Assembly: GCF_000685075.1 (NCBI RefSeq)
Contig: NZ_BAYD01000062.1
Coordinates: 1-58,578 of the forward strand
From: Paraburkholderia oxyphila NBRC 105797
GTDB lineage: Bacteria > Pseudomonadota > Gammaproteobacteria > Burkholderiales > Burkholderiaceae
Direction: 5' to 3'
DNA length: 58,578 nt
Below, one piece after another: positions 44,314-53,552 of this stretch (position 1 is the first letter of the stretch; the number at the start of each line of letters is the position of its first letter). The notes under the pieces are model-generated. The model saw nothing but the letters and a program-made list of their open reading frames with translations, had not been told where the DNA came from and did not search any database. A program made the translations under genes and the position numbers.

Positions 44314-45108
44314 TCAGGGCAGTGAGATCGTGAGATTGGCCGATTGCGGCCCGAGCTTGACGATGTTCGTATAAGGCGCGAGCGTGCGCACCGTGCTGTC
44401 ACGTAGCCAGGTATTGAGGCCCAGCCACGCGAGTATGCCGACCAGCGCGAACACGGCGCCGATGGTCCAGAGCGGCACTTCGCGCTTGAGGCGGTGCGCG
44501 ACGAGATCGGGCAGCGGCCAGTGCGGCGCGAATGCCGCGCGCTTGCCCTTCATATGAGCGATTTCGTCGCCGATGCGCGCCGTGAGATATGCGAGCTTCT
44601 CGGGCCCCTCGAGCATGTACTTGCCCTGGAAGCCCAACAGCAGACACATGTGAAAGACCTCGAGCGACTGCAGCCGCGCCGCGCCCTGCGCACGGCATTC
44701 CTCCAGATACTGGAAGAACTTCTCGCCGGCGAGCTGCTCGCCGAACAGCGTGAGCTGCAACGGCCGGCGCTCCCAGTCCGAGCGGATCTTGAACTTCGAG
44801 GCGAGCACCGACTCGTCGATGGCCGCGCAGAACGCGAATTTCGCGGCATAGACGTCTTCCGCCGCGATATTGAGCTTCTTCGCGCCGCGCTCGAAATCGC
44901 CGAGAAACTGCTGCACGCGCGCGCCGAACTCTTTCGCGTCGCCGGGTTCGCGGCCGTTCTTCAACAGGAACAGCATGAAGAAACCGTCGTACAGCAAATC
45001 GAGCAGCGAGCGGACCTGGTACGCGGGCTCGCTTGCCGGCATCGCAGGCGTGGGCGACGCGGAAGGCGGCGGCGTCACGCCGCCGAACAGGGATGGCGCG
45101 CTCGTCAT
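44314..45108 (-). CDS. tssL: T6SS inner-membrane protein TssL (DotU/IcmH)
   Basis: A 264-residue TssL with a cytoplasmic hook-like DotU domain (about 30-215) and one C-terminal membrane helix (PLWTIGAVFALVGILAWLGL). Motifs AFCAAIDESVLASKF, FGEQLAGEKFFQYLE and CLLLGFQGKY are characteristic. The periplasmic tail is short and has no OmpA-like peptidoglycan-binding domain, so another protein must anchor the complex. The gene overlaps tssK by 4 bases. With TssJ and TssM (outside the window) it builds the membrane complex. Confidence 0.95.
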   Translation of the reverse strand: MTSAPSLFGGVTPPPSASPTPAMPASEPAYQVRSLLDLLYDGFFMLFLLKNGREPGDAKEFGARVQQFLGDFERGAKKLNIAAEDVYAAKFAFCAAIDESVLASKFKIRSDWERRPLQLTLFGEQLAGEKFFQYLEECRAQGAARLQSLEVFHMCLLLGFQGKYMLEGPEKLAYLTARIGDEIAHMKGKRAAFAPHWPLPDLVAHRLKREVPLWTIGAVFALVGILAWLGLNTWLRDSTVRTLAPYTNIVKLGPQSANLTISLP

Positions 45109-46451
45109 GACGTCACCGCGATGAGTTCGAGTTTGAGATCGTTGATGCCCGAGGGCGTGTAGACCATGGCCGACTGCGCCTGGATCATGCGGTCATAGAG
45201 CGCGCTGCGCGACTCCAGCGCGAAGTAGCACGCGCCCGGGCGCACCGGAATGGCCGGCGGCACCTGTGGCGTGTAGACGAGTCGCACGCCGGGCATGGCG
45301 GAGAGCACGAGCTTGTCGACATCGTCGGGGGCGCCCACCTTGAAGCGCGCGGGCACGGCCTCGACCAGATCGACCGCGGGCATGTCGGCGGAAACGGCCA
45401 GATAGAACGTGGTCTTGTCGTCGATCTTGCCGGAGTCGAGGCGTCCGATATGGAACGACGCCCGCACTTCCTCGAGCGCGATCGCGAAGTACTGCGTGGA
45501 GATCACCGTCTCGAGCAGGTCGCGCATGATGGTGTCGAGGCGCGCGAAGCCGGGGCCCGGTTCGTCGTGGCGATAGGCGGGCAGGTCGGCGAGCGTATGG
45601 TTCTTCGAGAACGTGAGCAACTGGCCGGCGAGGCGCAACTGCTCCTGGAAGAGTCGCTCGGGATGCAGCGCCGCGTGCTGGTAGAGATGCGCGAGCGTCG
45701 CGAACGCGCCGCTCGCCGTATGCAGCAGCCAGAACGAGGCGATGTCGCCCGAGCGGAATTCGATGATGTTCTTGGTGGGCTCGCGATGGAAGCCGTAGAG
45801 CGCGTTGACCTTGGCCTGCAAGGCATCGATCAGCCGGCGCAGCCGCTGATGCAGGAGCGGCGACGCCTCGATCGCCAGACTGGGCGGCACGAAGCTCTCG
45901 TCGGCCTCGAAGCCCGAGGACGCCGTGCGCCGCACGCGCAAGACCGGCACCGCGAGCAGCTGGTCGCGCGGCTCGGTGTGCGCGACCAGCTTCACGTTGC
46001 TCTTGAGGAACGTGACGTCGGCCAGCGCGGCGTCCGTATAGTGGTCGGACACGCTGGCCTGATCGCTGACATAACGCGCGACGAAGCCGGCGTCGCGATC
46101 GCTCGAGTAGTTCGAGCCGTTTTCGCGCACCTGATGCAGCGCAAGATAGAACGTGAATTCGTTGATGCCTTCGGGCAGCGCATCGAGCGCGACGGACGGC
46201 GGCAGGCTGTCGGCCTGCGGCGCGGAGTACAGCGTGCCGTCGGGAAACACGAGCGAGAGCTCGTTCAGGCTCAGGATGTTGCTGCCGAGCGAATCGTGAT
46301 CGATGCGGATCGAGCGCACGCCCCAGTTATATGGCTGGATGGCCTGGATCGACTCGAAGAGCCGCGCTTCGTGATAGGCGTCTTGCCGCTGGAAGTGCTG
46401 AGGCCTGAGAAAGAGGCCTTCCCCCCATAGCACTTTCGAGGAATAGCTCAT
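45105..46451 (-). CDS. tssK: T6SS baseplate protein TssK
   Basis: A 448-residue TssK, the trimeric adaptor joining the baseplate to the membrane complex. The N-terminus VLWGEGLFLRPQHFQRQD is diagnostic, and YNWGVRSIRID and the C-terminal RSALYDRMIQAQSAMVYTPSGI follow the family. Length is standard. Coupled with tssL by an ATGA overlap; tssJ precedes it after a 151-base gap that contains no gene. Confidence 0.96.
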   Translation of the reverse strand: MSYSSKVLWGEGLFLRPQHFQRQDAYHEARLFESIQAIQPYNWGVRSIRIDHDSLGSNILSLNELSLVFPDGTLYSAPQADSLPPSVALDALPEGINEFTFYLALHQVRENGSNYSSDRDAGFVARYVSDQASVSDHYTDAALADVTFLKSNVKLVAHTEPRDQLLAVPVLRVRRTASSGFEADESFVPPSLAIEASPLLHQRLRRLIDALQAKVNALYGFHREPTKNIIEFRSGDIASFWLLHTASGAFATLAHLYQHAALHPERLFQEQLRLAGQLLTFSKNHTLADLPAYRHDEPGPGFARLDTIMRDLLETVISTQYFAIALEEVRASFHIGRLDSGKIDDKTTFYLAVSADMPAVDLVEAVPARFKVGAPDDVDKLVLSAMPGVRLVYTPQVPPAIPVRPGACYFALESRSALYDRMIQAQSAMVYTPSGINDLKLELIAVTS

Positions 46452-46602
46452 GTTGATTCAGCGTTATGCGTCGATCGGGCCTGCGCATGCCGACGGACTG
46501 GATTGGTTAAAGTGGTTCGCTTCTATCACGGTTCAATTGCAGCGCTATTGCAGCAGCATTCCCGTTGCTTCTGGCCCGTTTTAAATCACCGCGCGCGGCG
46601 AT

Positions 46603-47229
46603 TTATCCACAAGTTACCGACGAGAGCAGATTGAGCGCTTGCGCCGACTGCCCCGCACCGGACGGAATTACCGTGCCGCCCGTAACGGTCATGGCACAGT
46701 TGTGCAGGCCGACCATTATGCCGGATTTCTCCGATTTCGCCGGGTCAAATGCGAACTTCCAACGCTCCATTGCCGGATCCCGAAAGAGCGCGACGATCCC
46801 GAACGCCTGCGCTTCGCGCGAGACCTTCTCCGTCGCGTTATAACGCTGACCCGGGATCAGTGTGATTTCACGCACGCTCAGCAAGTCGGCGCCCAGCGTG
46901 GTTTTCTCCTTCGCGGGGTCGGTAAAGGTATCAAAAGGCGCCTGCTCGAACGAAGTCGGGTCTTTCAGCGTGTAGAGGCGCACTACTAATGCGAGCGGCT
47001 TGTTGTCGTTGGCCGCGTTCAGGTTGCGCGCCGCATACAGCGTGATGCCCAGATCGCGCGGTGGCTTCTGGCTGTCCGGCACGTCGGGCTTGCCGATGCC
47101 CGCGAACTGCAGGGCGGCCGAGGCCGCGCTCCCAATTGCGGGCACCGCCGCCGCACAGCCGCCCAGCAAGGCGGCAGCGGCACACAGCGCAACCGCGTTC
47201 GATGCGAATTGAATAATACGCACAGTCAT
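46603..47229 (-). CDS. tssJ: T6SS outer-membrane lipoprotein TssJ
   Basis: A 208-residue TssJ lipoprotein. The signal sequence ends in the lipobox LLGGC (C25), after which a long Ala-rich tether leads to the two-sheet domain with LNAANDNKPLALVVRLYTLKD, the family's core motif. It anchors the membrane complex to the outer membrane and binds TssM. First of the leftward tssJKL genes; its promoter lies in the AT-rich region shared with the rightward operon. Confidence 0.93.
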   Translation of the reverse strand: MTVRIIQFASNAVALCAAAALLGGCAAAVPAIGSAASAALQFAGIGKPDVPDSQKPPRDLGITLYAARNLNAANDNKPLALVVRLYTLKDPTSFEQAPFDTFTDPAKEKTTLGADLLSVREITLIPGQRYNATEKVSREAQAFGIVALFRDPAMERWKFAFDPAKSEKSGIMVGLHNCAMTVTGGTVIPSGAGQSAQALNLLSSVTCG

Positions 47230-47598
47230 TTTTATCGCGGGCGCTCGGACCCGTGCTCTCCAGCTAAGTTAATATGTCTTGGTGCGGGTAATGCAAGGCG
47301 CATTGCGTGGGCATTAATCGTCCCCGTGGTGCGTTCATTTATTTAATGAAACAGGAAATTTTTCCTTCTCGCGCCGCTGCTTTCAATGATCCTGTCGGTA
47401 TTTCTTCCTTGGTCCGCTCGCCGTTTATCCGCGGGTTCAGCGCTTTTAGGCCGCACGCTATTTCTGGCGCTTTTAAAACAAGGTTAAGTCATCTTGAAAT
47501 TAAGATAATTGGCCTGTACTATACGGCGCGCTGGGGGATAAGTAAAACTCCTGTCTCTGAATTAAAAAATTAACCGGTCTAACGGCGGTGAAAGAACG
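47230..47598. other. AT-rich divergent T6SS control region
   Basis: The 369 bases between the two T6SS operons are far richer in A/T than the rest of the window, as is usual for silenced or highly regulated promoters. It holds the sigma-70-like promoter at 47494-47522. A GG-N10-GC motif at 47279-47294 only loosely resembles a sigma-54 site. An 88-codon reading frame here does not look coding. Confidence 0.6.
47494..47522 (+). promoter_or_regulatory. Sigma-70-type promoter of the rightward T6SS operon
   Basis: TTGAAA (47494-47499) and TACTAT (47517-47522) are separated by exactly 17 bases. Both hexamers are close to consensus. Transcription would start near 47529, giving a leader of about 70 bases before the TPR lipoprotein gene. 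Confidence 0.6.
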
Positions 47599-48273
47599 AT
47601 GAAAAAGCGGGTTTTTTCGAAGCTAACGGGGGTTGTGATCGCTTGCGGTGTCATCGTCGCCGGCTGCGCTTCCCAGAGCAACACGCTCTCGACATCGCCC
47701 GAGGCCTTCAACAAGGCGCTCGCGGATGCGGACACGCTTTCGAAGGGCGGCAACCAGGACCAGGCCATTGCGGCTTATCAGAAGCTCGCCGCCGCCGATC
47801 CCACGCGTGAGGAGCCGTGGTCGCGCATCGCGCAGATCCAGTTCCAGCAACAGCATTACGGCCAGGCGATTGTCGCCGCGCAGGAAGCGCTGCAGCGCGA
47901 CCAGACCGACCGCGCCGCGAAGAGCGTGCTCGCCGTGGCAGGCCTGCGCGTGGCCACGCAGTCGCTCGGCGAGTTGCGCCAGGACGCGTCGCTGCAAGGC
48001 GATGCAAAGACGGACGCCCAGGCGCTCGCCAAGGAGTTGCGCGACACGCTCGGCGAAGACGCACTGTTCCCGCCCGATCAGAGCGCGAAGACGGCCGTGA
48101 AGAAGAAGCGCTACGTGCGCCACGTCGTAAAGGCAGCGCCCAAGACCACCGAGACGGCGGATGCCGCTACCGCGTCGGCGCAGACGCCGTCCACGCCTGC
48201 CGTTGCGCCCACGGCAACGGCGACCGGCAAGGCGACCGGCAACGGCGCGGACCCGTTCAGCGCGCTGCGCTAG
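47599..48273 (+). CDS. T6SS-associated TPR lipoprotein
   Basis: A 224-residue lipoprotein: signal sequence with lipobox VAGC (C23), followed by tetratricopeptide repeats (about 33-110, e.g. DQAIAAYQKLAAADPTREEPW and YGQAIVAAQEALQRD), a basic stretch KKKRYVRHVVK and a long Ala/Thr-rich tail. It is the first gene of the rightward operon, ahead of tssB, a position occupied by a similar gene in other Burkholderia T6SS loci. Its role is not well defined; anchoring or assembly is plausible. Confidence 0.8.
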   Translation: MKKRVFSKLTGVVIACGVIVAGCASQSNTLSTSPEAFNKALADADTLSKGGNQDQAIAAYQKLAAADPTREEPWSRIAQIQFQQQHYGQAIVAAQEALQRDQTDRAAKSVLAVAGLRVATQSLGELRQDASLQGDAKTDAQALAKELRDTLGEDALFPPDQSAKTAVKKKRYVRHVVKAAPKTTETADAATASAQTPSTPAVAPTATATGKATGNGADPFSALR

Positions 48274-48363
48274 GCGACAGCGGCGGTGAGCGGCAACACC
48301 ACTCGCTAGCAAGGCCACAACGAAGGCCATAACGAAGGTCAAAACGGAAGCAGGGAGCCGTCG

Positions 48364-48894
48364 ATGGCAAAGAAAGAAAGCATTCAGAAGCGCTTGGGGA
48401 AGGTGCGGCCGCCGCGCGTCCAGCTGACCTACGAGGTCGAGCGTGGCGACGCGATCGAAGTGAAAGAACTGCCGTTCGTTGTCGGGGTGATGGGCGATCT
48501 GGCCGGTCAATCGGAAATCGAGCAGCCGAAGCTGCGCGATCGCAAGTTCATCAATATCGACCGCGATAATTTCGACGATGTGATGAAGGGCATCGAGCCG
48601 CGCGCCGTGTATCAGGTGGAAAACCGCCTGAGCGGCGAGGGCGGCAAGTTCGCCGTCGATCTGCACTTCAAATCGATGGCCGATTTCAACCCGGACGAAG
48701 TCGTCGCCCAGGTCGAGCCGCTGCGGCGCCTGCTCGAGGCGCGCTCGAAGCTCGCCGATCTGCGCAACAAGCTCGCCGGCAACGACAAGCTCGAAGACCT
48801 GCTGAGCGAAGTGCTCTCCAACACGCAGCAATTGCAGGCGCTGGCGGAGAACGCGGGCAAGCGCTCGTCGGACGACGAGCCCAAGGGCGAATGA
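48364..48894 (+). CDS. tssB: T6SS sheath small subunit TssB
   Basis: A 176-residue TssB/VipA. The N-terminal SIQKRLGKVRPPRVQLTYEVE, LPFVVGVMGDLAG and the motif VEPLRRLLEARSKLADLRNKL are diagnostic. It pairs with TssC to build the contractile sheath around the Hcp tube. Start ATG has GGGAG upstream; tssC follows after 14 bases. Confidence 0.97.
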   Translation: MAKKESIQKRLGKVRPPRVQLTYEVERGDAIEVKELPFVVGVMGDLAGQSEIEQPKLRDRKFINIDRDNFDDVMKGIEPRAVYQVENRLSGEGGKFAVDLHFKSMADFNPDEVVAQVEPLRRLLEARSKLADLRNKLAGNDKLEDLLSEVLSNTQQLQALAENAGKRSSDDEPKGE

Positions 48895-48908
48895 GGCAGG
48901 GGTAAGAC

Positions 48909-50405
48909 ATGAACCAGCAAAGCGCAGCCGCTCAGCCGTTGCAGGAAGCGGCGCAGGGCGAATCCTCGCCGTCGTTGCTCGACGACATCGTCGAGAAGAG
49001 CAAGGTCGCCAAGTCCGATTCGGAGCACGCACGCGCGAAGGATCTGATCGGCGAGCTCGTGCACCAGGTGCTCGACGGCACCGTGGTCGTCTCCAACAAT
49101 CTTTCGGCCACCATCGACGCCCGCGTGGCCGAGCTCGACCGCCTCATTTCGGACCAGCTCAGCGCCGTGATGCACGCGCCGGAATTCCAGCGCCTCGAAA
49201 GCACGTGGCGCGGTCTCGAATACCTGTGCAAGGAAAGCAACACCGGCCAGACCATCAAGATCAAGGCACTGCACGCGCCCAAGCGCGACGTCGTGCGCGA
49301 CTTCAAGACGGCCGTCGAATTCGATCAGAGCGCGCTCTTCAAGAAGGTCTATGAAGAAGAGTTCGGCACCTTCGGGGGCGCCCCGTTCGGCACGCTGATC
49401 GGCGACTACGAAATCACGCGCCAGCCCGAGGACATGTACTTCATCGAGCAGATGTCGCATGTCGCGGCGGCCGCGCACGCGCCGTTCATCGCATCGGCCT
49501 CGCCCGAGCTGATGGGCCTCGAATCGTTTGCCGATCTCGGCAAGCCGCGCGATCTCGGCAAGGTGTTCGACACCGTCGAATACGCGAAGTGGAAGTCGTT
49601 CCGCGACTCCGAGGATTCGCGCTACGTGGGCCTCACGCTGCCGCGCTTTCTCGGCCGCTTGCCGTTCAATCCGAAGGACGGCGCCACGGCGGAGGGCTTC
49701 AACTTCGTCGAGGACGTGGACGGCACCGATCACAGCAAGTACCTCTGGTGCAACGCTGCGTGGGCTTTCGCGGCGCGCCTCACGGCCGCGTTCGACGAGT
49801 ACGGCTGGTGCGCCGCGATCCGCGGCGTGGAAGGCGGCGGCCTCGTGCAGGACCTGCCCACCCACACGTTCAAGACCGACGACGGCGAGGTCGCGCTCAA
49901 GTGCCCGACCGAGATCGCGGTGACCGACCGCCGCGAGAAGGAACTGAGCGACCTCGGCTTCATCCCGCTCGTGCATTGCAAGAATTCCGACTACGCCGCG
50001 TTTTTCGCCGCGCAATCGACCCAGAAGGCGAAGAAGTACAGCACCGACAGCGCCAATGCGAACGCCGTGCTCTCCGCCCAGCTTCAGTACATTTTCTCGG
50101 TGTCGCGCGTGGCGCACTACCTGAAGGCGATGATGCGCGACAAGATCGGCAGCTTCGCTTCCGCGCAGAATGTCGAGGTGTTCCTGAACCGCTGGATTTC
50201 GCAGTACGTGCTGCTCGACGACAACGCCACGCAGGAGCAGAAGGCCCAGTTCCCGCTGCGCGAAGCCTCGATCCAGGTTGCGGAGATTCCGGGCCGCCCG
50301 GGTTCATACCGTTCGGTCGCGTTCCTGCGCCCGCACTTCCAGCTCGACGAACTTTCGATCTCGCTGCGGCTCGTGGCCGATCTGCCGAAGCCGGCCAATT
50401 CGTAA
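48909..50405 (+). CDS. tssC: T6SS sheath large subunit TssC
   Basis: A 498-residue TssC/VipB. The N-terminal region LDDIVEKSKVAKSDSEHARAKDLIGELV and later EFQRLESTWRGLEYLCKES, FGTLIGDYEITRQPEDMYFIEQMSHVAAAAHAPFIA and FLGRLPFNPKDG are typical. It forms most of the contractile sheath. A 168-base gap with no gene, possibly with its own promoter, separates it from hcp. Confidence 0.97.
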   Translation: MNQQSAAAQPLQEAAQGESSPSLLDDIVEKSKVAKSDSEHARAKDLIGELVHQVLDGTVVVSNNLSATIDARVAELDRLISDQLSAVMHAPEFQRLESTWRGLEYLCKESNTGQTIKIKALHAPKRDVVRDFKTAVEFDQSALFKKVYEEEFGTFGGAPFGTLIGDYEITRQPEDMYFIEQMSHVAAAAHAPFIASASPELMGLESFADLGKPRDLGKVFDTVEYAKWKSFRDSEDSRYVGLTLPRFLGRLPFNPKDGATAEGFNFVEDVDGTDHSKYLWCNAAWAFAARLTAAFDEYGWCAAIRGVEGGGLVQDLPTHTFKTDDGEVALKCPTEIAVTDRREKELSDLGFIPLVHCKNSDYAAFFAAQSTQKAKKYSTDSANANAVLSAQLQYIFSVSRVAHYLKAMMRDKIGSFASAQNVEVFLNRWISQYVLLDDNATQEQKAQFPLREASIQVAEIPGRPGSYRSVAFLRPHFQLDELSISLRLVADLPKPANS

Positions 50406-50573
50406 ACTCGCGCAGAACCCGTGCAGGGCATCCGGCTGTGCGGGCAGCATGAAGCATCGGACGCCTGGCCCACGCGTTTGCGGGGCTAAGCGCCAGAGAC
50501 TGCGGTACAACAGGCGGACTGGCAGCGCGTCTGCCGCCGTCGTACAAACCACCTCTATGGGGAGCGACACGTT

Positions 50574-51077
50574 ATGAAGGACATCTATCTAAAGTTCGGC
50601 AATCCGGCGATCAAGGGCGAGTCGCAGGACAAGGACCACGCGAACTGGGTCGAGATCGACTCGTGGAACCACTCGATCCTGCAGCCGCGCTCGGCTACGG
50701 CGTCGACGGCGGGCGGTCATACGGCAGGGCGCTGCGAGCATGCCGACATGCGCTTCACGAAAGACATCGACGTCGTCAGCCCGCTGCTGTATCAGCACGC
50801 TTCGGGCGGCACGACGTTCGACGAAGTCACGATCGACTTCATGCGCTCGGACGGTGAGGGCAACCGCATCAAGTACCTTGAGATCAAGCTCAAGTACGTG
50901 ATCATTTCGAGCGTCACGCCGTCGGTCGTCGGCGAGGGCCTGCCGAGCGAAGAGTTCTCGCTCAAGTATGCTGCCGTGCAGTGGAAGTACACGCAGCAGA
51001 AGATCGGCGGCAACCAGGGCGGTAACGCCCAGGGTGCATGGAGCCTGACGAAGAACGACAAGACCTACGCGGTCTGA
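50574..51077 (+). CDS. hcp: T6SS tube protein Hcp (TssD)
   Basis: A 167-residue Hcp, the hexameric ring that stacks to form the tube expelled by the sheath. The start MKDIYLKFGNPAIKGES and the beta-rich HADMRFTKDIDVVSPLLYQ, EVTIDFMRSDG, IKLKYVIISSVTP match the Burkholderia T6SS-1 type. GGGGAG before the ATG indicates strong translation, as expected for the most abundant secreted component. Confidence 0.96.
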   Translation: MKDIYLKFGNPAIKGESQDKDHANWVEIDSWNHSILQPRSATASTAGGHTAGRCEHADMRFTKDIDVVSPLLYQHASGGTTFDEVTIDFMRSDGEGNRIKYLEIKLKYVIISSVTPSVVGEGLPSEEFSLKYAAVQWKYTQQKIGGNQGGNAQGAWSLTKNDKTYAV

Positions 51078-51152
51078 CGTTTCGACTCGATGTCTGATTA
51101 GCCCGGGCGATGCGCGCCGAGCGCGCCGCCCGGGCATTGCCATTCTGGTTTG

Positions 51153-51632
51153 ATGAAGCGCTTCGAACCCAGTTTCTTCGACAAGCTGTTCGACGACGAA
51201 CCGCATGTGCCGGCACCCGCCGCCATGCGGCAATTGTCGCTGGAAGAGCTCAAGGCGACCGTCGCACGCGATCTCGAGTCGATCCTGAATACGCGCATCG
51301 CGTATACGGAGGCGATGCTCGCGCACCTGCCGCAGTGCAAGGAGTCCTTGCTGACCTATGGCCTGAACGACTTCGCCGGGCGCAGTCTGGTGAGCCACGA
51401 AGACCGCACGTTCATCTGCAATTCGATCCAGCAGGCTATTACGCGGCACGAGCCGCGTCTGCAGGGAGTCAGCGTGACGCTCGAACTGAATAACCGCTCG
51501 ACCAGCGTGCTGAACTTCGTTATTCAGGCGTTACTGGTGGTCCATCCGGCCGAAGAGCCGGTGAACTTCGACGCCATGCTGCAGCCTTCGACGCTGCAGT
51601 ATTCGGTGACGCGCGCACGCGCGAAGATATAA
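51153..51632 (+). CDS. tssE: T6SS baseplate protein TssE (gp25-like)
   Basis: A 159-residue gp25-like baseplate wedge protein. The lysozyme-like core shows LEELKATVARDLESILNTRIAY, ESLLTYGLNDFAG and the conserved EPRL (near residue 110). It starts sheath assembly with TssFG. I use the ATG at 51153; a TTG just before it is in frame but unnecessary. Confidence 0.93.
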   Translation: MKRFEPSFFDKLFDDEPHVPAPAAMRQLSLEELKATVARDLESILNTRIAYTEAMLAHLPQCKESLLTYGLNDFAGRSLVSHEDRTFICNSIQQAITRHEPRLQGVSVTLELNNRSTSVLNFVIQALLVVHPAEEPVNFDAMLQPSTLQYSVTRARAKI

Positions 51633-51713
51633 GGATGCACCGCCCGGTGCCGCGTGGCCACGCGGCATGGACTGGCGGGTCATGACGCAGGATTTTGGGG
51701 AGCGCGAGCCGCG

Positions 51714-53552
51714 ATGGAAGAGTTGTTGCCGTATTACGAGCGCGAGCTGTCGTTCCTGCGACGCTACTCGGGCGAATTCGCCCAGCGCTATCCGAAGATT
51801 GCCGCGCGGCTCGCGATGACGGGCGAGCACTGCGAAGACCCGCACGTCGAACGCATGATCCAGTCGTTCGCGCTGTTGGGCGCGCGCATCAACAAGCGCC
51901 TCGACGACGACTACCCGGAATTCACCGAGGCGCTGCTCGAAGTCCTCTATCCGCATTATCTGCGGCCGTTTCCCTCGTGCTCGATCGCGCAGCTCGGCAC
52001 GAGCGCATCGTTCGCCAGTCTCAGCGCGCCCGCGGTGATCGAGCGCGGCACGCAACTCCGGTCGCGCCCCTTGCGCGGCGTGCAGTGCCGCTTTCGCACG
52101 GCCTATGACGTCACGCTCGCGCCCGTGCGCATCTCCGAGGCGCGCTACATGCCCGTGGCGATGGTGCCGAGCTCGGTCGTGCTGCCGGCGGACGCCACCG
52201 GCGTGATTTCGATCACGTTCGAATCGATCTCCGCGCAACTGGATCTGGCCGCGCTGAAATTGCCGCAATTGCGCGCCTACCTGCACGGCGAGCAATCGTT
52301 CATTGCGGCGCTCGGCGACTGTCTGTTCGTGAATGCGCTGGGTGCATGGGTCGAACCCGAGCGCAACGGGCGCTGGAAGGCGCTGCGCGAGCGGCCGTTT
52401 GCGCAGGCAGGCTTCGCCGATGACGATGCACTCATCGACTTTCCCGCGAGGTCGCATCCTGCCTACCGGCTGCTCACTGAATACTTCGCGTTTCCGGCCA
52501 AATTCGATTTCGTCGATTTCGACCTCGCGGCCATGAGCGCCGCCACGGGCCGCTGCCAGCGGCTCACGCTGCACATCGTGCTCAAGGAAGTGCGCGGCGA
52601 CTCGCACGAGGCGCGCCTGCTCGATACGCTCGGGGCCCATCATCTGCGGCTTTTCTGCACGCCGGTCGTGAATCTCTTCAAGCAGCCCGGCGAGCCGATC
52701 CGCCTGAACCATCAGGCCATCGCGTATCCGGTGATTGCCGAGGCTCGCCGCGCGTTCGCCTACGAGGTCTATTCGATCGATTCCGTGAAGCTCGTCCAGC
52801 AGCGGGCCAATGACGAATCGGTCGTGGAATTCCGGCCGTTCTATTCGCTGCGCCACGGCGAGTCCGCGCGCGCGGGCCATTACTGGTTTGCGCGCCGCGA
52901 CGAATGGGTCGCGCAAAACAGCCCCGGCTACGAAACCGAAATATCGATTGTCGACATCGACTTCGATCCCTCGGCGGAGCAGACCGATACGCTGAGCCTC
53001 GAGCTCACCTGCACGAACCGCGATCTGCCCGCGGGGCTCGCCGTGGGGCTCGAAGGCGGCGACCTGTTTCACGAGGGCGGTTCGCTCACGAACCAGATCA
53101 CGCTGCTCGCGCGGCCCACGCCGTGCGTGCGCTTCGAGCGCCGCCAGGCCGCGCACTGGCGCCTGATCTCGCATCTGTCGCTCAGCCACGTCTCGCTCAC
53201 GAGCGGCGGCGCGTCGACGCTCAAGGAAATGCTCACGCTCTACGACATGCGCCGCTCGGCGGTTTCGTCGCGGCACATCGACGGCATCGTGAACGTGGAG
53301 CAGCGCCCGGCCGTGCAATGGCTGCCTGGCAAGCCGTTCGCCACTTTCGTGCGCGGCGTGGAGATTCGCGTGACCGTGGACGAAGACCACTTCGTCGGCA
53401 CGAGCCTCGGCACGTTCGCGCGCGTGCTCGACGTGTTCTTCGGTCTGTACGTGCATATCAACAGCTTTATTGAACTGGTGGTGATTTCGGAACTCACCGG
53501 CGAGGAGATCCTGCGATGCAAGCCCCGCAGCGGCGAATCGATCCTGGTGTAA
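51714..53552 (+). CDS. tssF: T6SS baseplate protein TssF
   Basis: A 612-residue TssF (VasA). The N-terminus MEELLPYYERELSFLRRYSGEFAQRYPKIA is diagnostic, DPHVERMIQSFALL follows, and the end carries FFGLYVHINSFIELVV. It is a baseplate wedge component with TssG and TssE. I start at 51714, where the family N-terminus begins and GGGGAG stands 11 bases upstream; the open frame from 51654 is not used. It overlaps tssG by 37 bases. Confidence 0.95.
   Translation: MEELLPYYERELSFLRRYSGEFAQRYPKIAARLAMTGEHCEDPHVERMIQSFALLGARINKRLDDDYPEFTEALLEVLYPHYLRPFPSCSIAQLGTSASFASLSAPAVIERGTQLRSRPLRGVQCRFRTAYDVTLAPVRISEARYMPVAMVPSSVVLPADATGVISITFESISAQLDLAALKLPQLRAYLHGEQSFIAALGDCLFVNALGAWVEPERNGRWKALRERPFAQAGFADDDALIDFPARSHPAYRLLTEYFAFPAKFDFVDFDLAAMSAATGRCQRLTLHIVLKEVRGDSHEARLLDTLGAHHLRLFCTPVVNLFKQPGEPIRLNHQAIAYPVIAEARRAFAYEVYSIDSVKLVQQRANDESVVEFRPFYSLRHGESARAGHYWFARRDEWVAQNSPGYETEISIVDIDFDPSAEQTDTLSLELTCTNRDLPAGLAVGLEGGDLFHEGGSLTNQITLLARPTPCVRFERRQAAHWRLISHLSLSHVSLTSGGASTLKEMLTLYDMRRSAVSSRHIDGIVNVEQRPAVQWLPGKPFATFVRGVEIRVTVDEDHFVGTSLGTFARVLDVFFGLYVHINSFIELVVISELTGEEILRCKPRSGESILV

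Noticed and set aside
47279..47294. Sigma-54-like -24/-12 element (GG-N10-GC)
   Set aside because: Three mismatches to the wider consensus, about 300 bases from the gene, and no sigma-54 activator gene nearby.
47307..47573. An 88-codon frame in the T6SS intergenic region
   Set aside because: It lies in the AT-rich promoter area, covers the predicted promoter, lacks a ribosome binding site and shows no codon bias or domain.
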